Part shown: in pieces, positions 18,184-27,500 of the stretch
How the letters are laid out: each line of letters starts with the position of its first letter
Position numbering within the stretch: position 1 is the first letter of the stretch
NCBI GenBank assembly: GCA_016210585.1
Contig: JACQTX010000200.1
Span: 1 to 33,507 of the forward strand
From: Chloroflexota bacterium
GTDB lineage: Bacteria; Chloroflexota; Dehalococcoidia; Dehalococcoidales; JAFGLR01
Direction: 5' to 3'
Length of the DNA stretch: 33,507 nt
Notes under the pieces: model-generated
The model's input: the letters and a program-made list of their open reading frames with translations, nothing else
Told to the model about the DNA's origin: nothing
The model's database searches: none
Position numbers and translations under genes: made by a program

Positions 18184-18667
18184 CTAGCTCTCCAACACCG
18201 ACCCGCGGGTCAATCTCTGGACGGGTTTCGGACTCAAAGTGGCTCTCCGCTTCTCTGATTGTCTCTTGCCAAACTCTCGCAGAGCTTCACCGTGCAGCCT
18301 TGATAGAAAGTCGCTAAGATGGTGCCGCTCCTCTGCCGAAAGAGTGGACATGACGTTTTTGGATAGATTCTCGTTTCAAAGCCTGTTGACGGCGCTCCTT
18401 CCCCTTCTCTATCAGTTCGACCATAACTATCCTCTTCCGCTCCGGGTCACTGGTTTGCCTGACCAGTTTCCTCTTTTCCATCCGACTTACCAACTCAGAG
18501 ACTGTATTGGGTTCCCTTATGAACCAGCGAGATATTTCGGTAGGTGTACATTTGTCGCCCAACCTATCAATAATAAACAGGCCCGTCTTTAACACTTGCC
18601 AAAGCTGGGCCGAAGCTAAGGAAAATGACGTTCCATCATAATGTACGAGGGCTTTGCTAAGGTGGGG
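18184..18667 (-). pseudogene. MarR family regulator, frameshifted and apparently 5'-truncated
   Basis: LFIIDRLGDKCTPTEISRWFIREPNTVSELVSRMEKRKLVRQTSDPERKRIVMVELIEKGKERR (ORF 18314..18595); continuation KNVMSTLSAEERHHLSDFLSRLHGEALREFGKRQSEKRRATLSPKP is in another frame after an A5 run; IS lies directly upstream. Confidence 0.75.
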
Positions 18668-18668
18668 A

Positions 18669-20315
18669 CTACGTCAGTGGCTGGATTCGTAGTGGCGGGC
18701 GGAGTGCGACAGCTCGGAAGGCGTCGTTGGCGACGCCTGGTAGCTCGGTGCGCCACAGCCAGGCCTTGCCGTGAAACTCGAAGCGATTGGCCTGGACACC
18801 GGCGAGGTCATCCAGGACTTCCTGGTAGCTGGAACGGCTCCCCGTCTCAGCCAGCAGACGCCGCAGGGTCGTCTCCATTACCAGGGCGAGGCAACATATC
18901 AAGATGTGGCCTCTCACATGCTCTTCCAGTCTCAAATAGACCGGCCTTAGCTCCAGGCCACTCTTGAGTTCGCGGAAGGCCCGCTCAATCTGCCACAGGC
19001 TCTTGTAGTCCAGGGCCACCTCGTCGGTAGGGAGGTTAGTGTTAGTTCTGACTACCCACTTGCCATCGTAGCGCGCCTCCTTGCGAATCACCGCCTCCCT
19101 CAGCGCCAGTTCCCCGCCTTTCAGTTCGACGAAGCGCCGTAGCCCTCGGGGCATGATGAAAGCCTGGGCGCCCTTCTTGCTCAGGTCTTCTCGAGCGCGC
19201 TCGATGATCTCCTCCCGCCGCTTCCGGTCTCGTTCCTCTGCCTCAGCGTTGTGGCATACCACATAGCGATGGCCGTTTACCCATACCTCTTTGGCCTCCA
19301 CGTTATCGTCCACCTTGTGATAGCGGCCGGCCCGGCTCAGTACCACGTCCCGTACTTCCTTGTTCTGGCGCAGCCGCATCCCCAGGATGTAGTCGATCTT
19401 CGTGTCGACCTTGCCTTGGCTTCCAGCCTGGTTATCATCAGGCTCCTTCTCCAGGTCTTCTATGACTTCTTCGGAGACGACGCCCCGGTCGGCCACGATG
19501 ACTACCCTCCTTATCGGGAAGCGCCGCCTGAGGTCACCAAGTGCAGCGCGGAAGGCGTTGATGTCAGCGGTGTTGCCCGGGAAGACGTGATGGGCCACCG
19601 GGAAGCCATCCCCGGTTATCACTAAGCCCACCAGCACCTTGACGCACTCCGGGTGGTTCCCAGGGCGGCCCGGACAGGCCAGGCCTTCCGGTCCTCGCCC
19701 TTCAAAGTGCACCAGCGTGGTATCGAAGAGCACCAGGTCTACCTCCAGCGAGAACAGGTCGCGGCCTCGGACAAAGAGGGCCTGCTCAATGCTGTCCTTG
19801 CCCTTCACCAGGTAGCCCAGAGCCCGGTACAGATGATGTAGCTCGATCGCCTCGAACTCCGGACGGTACACCGCCTTGTGCATCCAGGTGTAAGTCCGCC
19901 GTTTGCTGCCGGGATCCAGGATGCGATGCACGACCATGGCGAAGGCTGCTTCGTCCAGGGAGAACTGTACCTCGGTCTTGCCCTGCAACCGGGTTAGCTG
20001 CTTGTTGAGCTCAAGATGCTCCCACAACCTGCGGAACACCAGCACCGGCCCGTAGCACTGACCGTGTTCCAGCCGTCCCTGGCCCTCGACTTCTACCCAG
20101 CACCTCTCCGAGTACCTGGCTAACGAAGCGATAAGGCGGTCAACGGCGCCGCTCGCCTGCAGCACATCCATCCGCCCCAGCTTGGCTACCAGCTCCTGGC
20201 GCTCTTTACCGCCGGACATGTAGTTGCGGCACAGGTACAGGTAGATGCGGGCTGACCCATCCTTGTTGCGGCGAATGAACTGGCGGATAAACATTCCATC
20301 AATATCATCGCTCAC
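18669..20315 (-). mobile_element. IS1634-type (IS4-like DDE) transposase
   Basis: DLVLFDTTLVHFEG, RRVVIVADRGVVSEEVIEDL, DGKWVVRTNTNLPTDEVALDYKSLWQIERAFRELKSGLELRPVYLRLEEHVRGHILICCLAL. Confidence 0.9.
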
Positions 20316-20672
20316 CTAGATACCATTTGTCAAGGGCTAAGACCAAAATCGTTCCACCATATTTTGACCTTTGGCGAGCGAAATTGAAGCTAACAGGTCA
20401 GCGACTTAGCTTCAGAGGGAATTGCTGACTGTAAAAGATAGGCCAGAAAGTAATAGCTCTATTGTCACCGTCCCCGAGGCGGGGCGATGAAGTCAAAATA
20501 GGGGGACCGCACCTCCCGTGTAGAGGAGCTTCCGTTGTCGACGCAGGACCTTGTAGGCTTGTAGTGTGTGAAGGTTGGTGATACAATCCACCTTACGAAA
20601 GAAGAAGTCGGTAAACGAAGTAAATGCCCAGTCCCGATATTTGGCCGGCCAACAAGGTTGGAGGTTGATGCC

Positions 20673-21488
20673 ATGACCAAGAGCAGAGACCCAAACAAGG
20701 TGGATGCAGTCAAAATACCTAACAGCGGAACTTCAGTAGGCGCGGCTTTTGCCGCATGGACAGTTGTTTTTGCACTAGCAGACTACTATCGGGTGAGCGA
20801 ACGTCCCTACGTTGTTTGGGTGACTGCTGCAGGCCTCATTGGGGGGGCCTTTGCTGCTTTCATGTTCTTGTGGCTATCTTCAATTGCTCGCAGGCACGTC
20901 TGTCAAGACCAACGTCATCGAGCGCAAGTTGAAGAGGGAGGCTATTGCCCGTGGGCATATTTTGGTGGACTGGGAATAATCTTTGCCGTTTTTCTCATTG
21001 GGCTTGCGGCAGAGTACCTGGCTTACCATTTCCGGCCCGGGACACCGTTTCCGGCGTGGGAGGTTGTCTTACTCGGTGCAAATGTTGCAGTTGTGGGTCT
21101 CACATGGTGGACTCATCTGGTTATCGCGGAGCGGCAGCCCCCAGAAGTACCTCCAAGTGGTCCGGGGAAGGAGATATTCCTCAAAGCTTTGGAGATGGAG
21201 ACGCAGTTTCTTCGGGCTATCGTAAGTGCGCTCACCCAGTTCGTCTACTTGATAGGCTTTGCCCTAATCGGCACGACAGCATTCGTCGTAAGCGGGTTTC
21301 TCAATCTTGGAGGCTACATATACCCTATTCTCCTTGGTCTGGGAATGTGGGTGCTTGGTCTTCATTTGGGACTAACCAGCCCGTTCATGCGACGGCACGG
21401 GGAGATTATACGAGCGATGGTAATGCAGGCCCGAGGCGGAGACGGGGTCGCCACAGCGAGTCAGATACAAAGCAAGACTGGTACCTAG
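20673..21488 (+). CDS. Multi-spanning membrane protein of unknown function
   Basis: Several hydrophobic segments (SVGAAFAAWTVVFAL, WVTAAGLIGGAFAAFMFLWL, GGLGIIFAVFLIGLAAEYLAY, VVLLGANVAVVGLTWW, LIGFALIGTTAFVVSGFL, YPILLGLGMWVLGLHLG); ORF opens at 20568. Confidence 0.65.
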   Translation: MTKSRDPNKVDAVKIPNSGTSVGAAFAAWTVVFALADYYRVSERPYVVWVTAAGLIGGAFAAFMFLWLSSIARRHVCQDQRHRAQVEEGGYCPWAYFGGLGIIFAVFLIGLAAEYLAYHFRPGTPFPAWEVVLLGANVAVVGLTWWTHLVIAERQPPEVPPSGPGKEIFLKALEMETQFLRAIVSALTQFVYLIGFALIGTTAFVVSGFLNLGGYIYPILLGLGMWVLGLHLGLTSPFMRRHGEIIRAMVMQARGGDGVATASQIQSKTGT

Positions 21489-21827
21489 CTTGCGCCGTTC
21501 TTGGTGTCAAGACTATGACCGGTCGGCCATCCATGTAGTTCTTATCTACATGGGCCTTGGTCTTTGACAAGTGAAGTAACTGACGGCTTGTCTTACACAT
21601 TCACTCAGATTGTCGGCTTTGAAGAAATGCTAACGAGTAGTGGACGTCCAGTCTCAATCAAGGAAACCATGATAACCGTATGAACAACCATGCAGTCGCA
21701 GACTACGAGAAACCTGAAATTGGTTTGTTGAAGCCCATGCTTTGTCACAATTTGGGTTTGATCTCCCGAAACCAAAAGGGAATTTGTCCCAGTGGTGAGT
21801 AACTTGGGGCACTATTATCCGGGCAAA

Positions 21828-23108
21828 TCAAGGTATCGGTGATTCGCTATTGTCGTACCACACGGGCTTGTTGAGCCATGCAGCCATCATCTGTCTTGAG
21901 ATTTCCTCCTGGATATGCCGCTGGGTCAAGCTTTTAGGAAGTAGTTTTCTGGCAATACCAAATAGATGGCTTTTCCAGATTCTTGCTTTCCGAGCTTTCA
22001 TTTCCACCGGGTAAAGAAACTCTCTAGACGCGAGGAACCTTATGAACGCAGAATATCCAGTCAGTTCTTCTCTTAGAACCTTCTCACGCGTCGTCATGAG
22101 TAGATACAAAGGCGCCAACGAACCCATTGCTAGGACAAGGTCAACAGGCGATGAGCCAAACAATCCCCTCGCCGCTTCTACAGCAGTGGTGAGCAGGTTG
22201 CTTCCTATGACCAAATCGTATACTATTCTCTTCTTTTTCAATTTGCTGTGCGCTTCCTGCAACTTAGCGTCTATCTCTTTCGACAGGAATTCTTGGTTTA
22301 CTCCGCTTTTGAGAATTTGTCCAACTTCGTCAATTGCCTCGTGCAGGAGATCAATGTCGTTACCCCAATTAGGAAGGCTCGGCTCGTCTATCCCTAGGAT
22401 CTCAGCAATGACCCGCCCATTGGCTTGCGTAGAAACGCTGGGTATCGCAAAAAGCGAGGAGGGTACACCCATCTTTTTGATTAGTAAGTCGACGGCCGGT
22501 CCGTACTCCGGAATGTCGAAGATAAACAGGTGAGTTTCAGGGATGCCGGTTATTGCTGCATAATGCTTGCGAATCGACAGTGCTACCAGCAGCTTCAGCA
22601 AGTATCGCATTACCAAACGTTCCGGATCGACTGGAAGGTTGCCCTCACGGACTTTGTTCATCTCGGCAATGGTGTTTTCTATCGCTCGCAAGAAAATTGT
22701 CTCCTTGCCTCTCCATTGCTTGCGAATCTCCAGCCCGTATCTTAGCCAGCTTTCATACCCGTGCAATGTGATTGACTGTAATTGCTCTTTAGCCAAAGAT
22801 TTCGTTATTCTTTCGGCAGTCTGCCTCATTGTTGACAAATCCGATCGCACGCATGATGAATATGAGACCTCAGCCTTAATGAATCTATGTGCAACATAGG
22901 TGTCAAGCGTGTCCCACGTTAGAACACTGTAAGGAGTTGCATCGATCGAATTGGCCGCTGACTGGTAATGTTCCAGATCGTTGGAATCCAAGACTAAGCA
23001 GTTTGGCGTGATTCCAGGGGTGGATAGCCATGCGGGATAGTAAAGCCATGAGCTCACGATTTGGGGGGTGCATAAAAAGACTGCGTCAAACTTGATCGCA
23101 TTTGTCAT
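21828..23108 (-). CDS. Uncharacterised 426 aa protein
   Basis: Long ORF with plausible composition; no family recognised. Confidence 0.7.
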   Translation of the reverse strand: MTNAIKFDAVFLCTPQIVSSWLYYPAWLSTPGITPNCLVLDSNDLEHYQSAANSIDATPYSVLTWDTLDTYVAHRFIKAEVSYSSCVRSDLSTMRQTAERITKSLAKEQLQSITLHGYESWLRYGLEIRKQWRGKETIFLRAIENTIAEMNKVREGNLPVDPERLVMRYLLKLLVALSIRKHYAAITGIPETHLFIFDIPEYGPAVDLLIKKMGVPSSLFAIPSVSTQANGRVIAEILGIDEPSLPNWGNDIDLLHEAIDEVGQILKSGVNQEFLSKEIDAKLQEAHSKLKKKRIVYDLVIGSNLLTTAVEAARGLFGSSPVDLVLAMGSLAPLYLLMTTREKVLREELTGYSAFIRFLASREFLYPVEMKARKARIWKSHLFGIARKLLPKSLTQRHIQEEISRQMMAAWLNKPVWYDNSESPIP

Positions 23109-23195
23109 TCGGTTTCTCCCGACGGACTTTTGTGATGATACAATACTGCATTTTGTTGCCCCGATTCAGGTAGCAAAAACTCAGAATGCTAACAG

Positions 23196-23570
23196 TCAAT
23201 TTACTGCTAGGGTGGCAAAAATGCCGAAAAAGGTTACTCCAGCGAAGAAGCTTACCTGCTGCAGGACGCCGAGTACTACGAGCGTAATATCCCCAACATC
23301 ATAATCTGAGCGCGAAACCAGCGTTATATAACGCCCGTGTATGAGGACCCCGAATAGGATCGCAGCGCCAAACAGTATCCACGATATGATTACGAGGTTC
23401 CGCAAATTGTCGGGTAATGGCCCTTTCACCAAGTCCTTTAAGAAAGTACCGCTGAACACAATCGTCCCCGTTGCCAAAGTTATCTGTAACTTTGCTAAAT
23501 CTGCTATGCTCTTTACCCCTTGGCTACCATTGCCCTTGTCTGATTGCCCGCTGCTATTCATAAAGCACAC
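23196..23570 (-). CDS. Small membrane protein (about 120 aa, ~3 TM)
   Basis: LAKLQITLATGTIVFSGTFL, NLVIISWILFGAAILFGVLIHG, VVLGVLQQVSFFAGVTFFGIFATLAV; start directly after upstream stop (TAG-GTG), alternative ATG at 23561. Confidence 0.6.
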   Translation of the reverse strand: MCFMNSSGQSDKGNGSQGVKSIADLAKLQITLATGTIVFSGTFLKDLVKGPLPDNLRNLVIISWILFGAAILFGVLIHGRYITLVSRSDYDVGDITLVVLGVLQQVSFFAGVTFFGIFATLAVN

Positions 23571-23894
23571 CTAACAGAAAATCTCTGACCACGGCCAAGA
23601 CAGCTTTGGACATACGTTTTGCTTAGCCGTTTCCACCGCCCGCTGGCCAATTCTGTCGCGCGGGCTGGCTAAAGTCCTACTGGCAGCGCCAAGGAGCTGC
23701 TCGAGGGCAGCTGCCATGCCTTCCTTCACTTCACCCGCGTCCTTCGTTTGCAATAGGTCGACTTTCTTAAGTGCTTCACTCACAAGGAACTCTTCAGCGT
23801 CTCTGTCCACATACAGCCCAGTTCTTTTCTCGAATTCACGAATGGTTCTCGACACGGACTGACGGATATCCAGCGGTTCTCGCTGTTTCAGCAT
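23571..23894 (-). CDS. Uncharacterised 107 aa protein
   Basis: Good SD (AAGAAGGAGG) upstream; ATGCTGA overlap with preceding reading frame, adjacent to next ORF. Confidence 0.6.
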   Translation of the reverse strand: MLKQREPLDIRQSVSRTIREFEKRTGLYVDRDAEEFLVSEALKKVDLLQTKDAGEVKEGMAAALEQLLGAASRTLASPRDRIGQRAVETAKQNVCPKLSWPWSEIFC

Positions 23895-24187
23895 TTCAAT
23901 CCTCCTTCTTGAGCATTGTCAGCGTCGTTTATCCATGCTCTGTGCCCGGAAATTGCCACAATCTGGGTAGTGCCCAAGACGCCGGAAGTCGGCCAGAGCT
24001 TCAGCCCATATAGTCCAAAGTGAACGAGTGCCGTATCGAAGAGTTCCATTACCATATCCAGCAAGAGGAGTCCATATGGGTTTTCTTCGGCTGGACATCT
24101 TTCGATGTGTCTCTCTTGGCCAGTGTTGGTGGCTTAGCCGTGCCCACCCGCTATTAGCATACACCCACACAGCGGGCAGTTCAACAT
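23888..24187 (-). pseudogene. Zinc-finger-type small protein interrupted by an in-frame TAA
   Basis: Hand translation MLNCPLCGCMLIAGGHG*ATNTGQERHIERCPAEENPYGLLLLDMVMELFDTALVHFGLYGLKLWPTSGVLGTTQIVAISGHRAWINDADNAQEGGLKC*; stop at 24134-24136, same frame continues to TGA 23888-23890. Confidence 0.4.
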
Positions 24188-24250
24188 GAATCCTCTCGTG
24201 CCTGACCATCGTCCTAGCAGCCTACATTCGGTTGCACTTTTTAGCGGTTT

Positions 24251-24427
24251 GTGACAAGCGAGGAAGACGTGGACATCTTCATAAGACCAAGCGAGTTTCA
24301 GAACTACCTCAAGACCATTCAGGCAGCTTACGCAGACCCGGGAAGATGGCCGGCTGACTCGATGGTGACCCGTTGGCGGCACATTACGATTCCGAACATG
24401 GCGATAGGTACGTTGGGCATGTCATAG
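24251..24427 (+). pseudogene. Possible fragment of a nucleotidyltransferase-type protein
   Basis: GTG-started 58 aa frame VTSEEDVDIFIRPSEFQNYLKTIQAAYADPGRWPADSMVTRWRHITIPNMAIGTLGMS; EDVDIFIRP resembles the DxD strand of small nucleotidyltransferases. Confidence 0.3.
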
Positions 24428-24549
24428 TCGTTTGTGCATTGGTAATTGTCTCGCGGCGCAGTTAATACTCCTGACAAAGTCTTTCACTCGCACCACTAGC
24501 CACGGAACAGGAATTCAACCACACTGTCTTCCTTTACGGTCTAGTGTGC

Positions 24550-27500
24550 TCAGTCCAATCCGACAATTATCCTTTCGACTTTTGTAATATCGAGCGCGTT
24601 GACTTTGCCATCCTGATTGGCATCCGCTCCGGGTGTTAGTGCATCCAGGCGGGCTATGACTCTTTCCACCATCGTGATGTCAAGAGCATCTAGAATGCCA
24701 TCACCGTTAGCGTCTCCGGGACGTATGGAAATACTCACACTATCGCCAATCCAGGTTGTCGGTATTTCTGTAGCAGTATTACTGGAAAGCATGCCTTCAG
24801 ACAGGTCTATTCTGCTGTTGGTGCCGAGAGGGCCAACAGCACGGAAACGTAGCGTGGCCAAGTGACCTGAGCCGGTAACCCCACTAAGCCCTGGAATATT
24901 CTGGACGATGACGTATTGGCCAACGCCAAGCTTATTGTAAAAGTCAACTGGCACGATTGTCGAGCCGATAACCCCTGAGGTCACAGAATCCAACCTGAGG
25001 ACGGACTCATCAAAAGTAAGGCTGTAATTAGCTGCATCCAGATTGTCCACCTGCTGTATGTCAACGGTAACTGTGAAATCAGAGTTCTCCGTAACATTGT
25101 CCGGGGCATTAACAGCTACCACAGTAGGCTGGATATTCGGGGGCAAGGCCACCGGGATTTCCATTGACACGAAGTCGGTAAGACCGCTCGAATCAGTTAC
25201 CGTAAGTGTCACCGGATAGTACCAGGGCGAGGAATAGGAATGAGTTACGTTCATTCCAGTAGCCACCGTACCATCACCGAAGTCCCAGTCATAGGAAACG
25301 ATACTACTGTCAACATCACTCGAGGACGAAGCATCGTAGGTGACCTGCTGGTTCACCACTGTAGAAGTTGGCGAAGAGGTGAATAAAGCAATAGGAGGCT
25401 GAGGAGGAACATACTCCTTGATGGTGATATTATCAAGATAGACTCCCCAGGTGTGCGAGATGCCATCGCCATTCGCCTCAAACATCAGTCGGAAATTCTG
25501 CGACTTGTAGGCAGACAAGTCCAGGGGAGAATACGACTGCTCCCCCGAGGCTCCCCCAAGCTCTCTTATGTAGCTCCAGGTTTGTCCGCCGTCGCTGGAA
25601 ACCGCAATCTTCAGAGAATCACCGCTTTCGGGAGGCAGATTCATTTCAAGGTCGTAGAATAAGCCGGGAGAGTTATACAAGGTCGTATCAGTGACGGGCA
25701 TAATTAGCTGGTCCAATAGGCTCTGGGGCCACACACCCGTTTGCGAGTCAAAGGCTGCCCACTGCCAGGAGCCATTGCGCTCGCGCAACTGCCAGTAGTT
25801 CCCTACTCCCGTTGCGGTTTCGCCCCAGGGTGGTAAGCCCACCTCCGGGCCTGAGCCGTCGGAGCCAACGTTGTAGTAAAATACCTGGCCGGTCATATTG
25901 TCATAGACCTTGGTATTGTCCACCCAGAATGCACCGTCTGATGGGTATCCCCCATCCTCGTCGGAGTTCTGCGCGTCTGAGACAAAACGGAACCTGAGCT
26001 TGAGGGGCGAGAGTATACCATCGGGTATCTCATAAGCCAGTCCCTCCACCCATCCCTGCGAGTTGCCGGAGTACTGGGCAAGTGGCTGCCACTGGTCTGC
26101 CGAAGGGTTGTATACCTCCGCATAGGCTATATCTTTGTCCAGCTCGGTATCGTACCTGGCGACGAAGCTGAGCCACGGGTCGGAGTTATCCGGTATAACT
26201 ATATCAGGGAACATCAGGAACTCGTCCCAGTTGTTGCCGTAGCCAGAACCCGACATATACTGCGCATTGGTCCTGGGGTCCGTGCCATCGTTACCAAACC
26301 ACCAGGATAGGGCGGTTGCCTGCTGAAGTGGAGTGCCTGCATTAACAGTCCCGATAACGAGAGCCCGACCCATGGCGTATGCGTTGTACGAAGAGGGGCT
26401 CTTGACCCGGGCAAGAGACCTCACCGAGCCGTCAAGTGTAGTCCACCCCATCGTCTGAGGCCTGCCAGAGCCGGGCTCTTCAAAACGCCATATGATTGGA
26501 GTCTCGACCCGTATGGGCTTAACATAAATAGTTATCTTGAAGGCGTCATTGTTGGGATTGTCATCTGGCGGCGGCGGATCGTCAGGGTCGAAAGGAGGCG
26601 CCCAGGGAGGTCCCCAGGGAGGAGATGGCGGAGGGCCGCCGTTGCCGCCGGGTGGGCTGAAATTGCCGCCGGTGAATGTGGGCACCGCGGTGTTTTTGCC
26701 CGGCGGCACCGTAACCGTAACTGTTACCGTGGCACTCTGCCCGGGGTCAAGGGGCGGGATAGTCGGCGAGACTGGTGGTGGCACGGGATGCCGGTACCGG
26801 CAGTCAAGGAACTCCAGCACCCTTCCCATGAATGCCTCACGGTCAGCGGCCTGCGGCAGGTTGTAGGCATCAACAGTAACGGTGGAAAGGACCGTAATAT
26901 ACTTCCCGCTATCCGCCTGGATGCCGGCGATTACGCCTGGGTACAGGAAGAACTCCCGCCCGCCCTCCTTGACGCCCTTAATCCCGTAGTTATCACTGCT
27001 GGGCGGTATTTCGAAGTAGAAGCCATCGCCGATGGTTCCCGGCACACCGTTTACAAGGGCGCCGGTGAACTTCTTTCCATAGCCATCAGCGAACATATAG
27101 TCGCTCATCAGCGTGCCGGTATTTGCCTGCCACTGGAACATGATGCCGCTGCCGAATACCGCAAGGCATCCGCCGTTGTCCAGGTATGTCTCAAGTTCCG
27201 GCTGGGCGATGCCCTCAAGCGTCCCGGCGGTATCACTGCCGGACTCCCAGATGACAACGTCATAGTCCTTAAGGTCTTTGGTGCCGGCGTCGCCATCTTC
27301 GTACCTGGGCGTGTACTGCGTATCTACGAATACCGTATCATAGGTGACACCGAGGCTGCCCAGGGCTTGCTGATAATAAACATGGTTCCCGCTGGATTCA
27401 CCAACCACGAGCAGGACCTTCCTGGACGACGGATGGGAGTAGACCTTGATGCCGAGGGTCAATCCGGTCGCACTAAGAAGCCCGCTGTTGGTGATGGTAA

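Noticed and set aside
17972-18317. Plus-strand ORFs at 17972..18166 and 18066..18317
   Set aside because: Low-quality frames antisense to the MarR remnant and its downstream spacer; no motifs.
18622-20361. Target-site duplication of the IS1634 from aaaatgacgttccatcata (18622-18640) and aaaatcgttccaccata (20345-20361)
   Set aside because: The match is imperfect with a gap, and I could not define terminal inverted repeats; not enough to call element ends.
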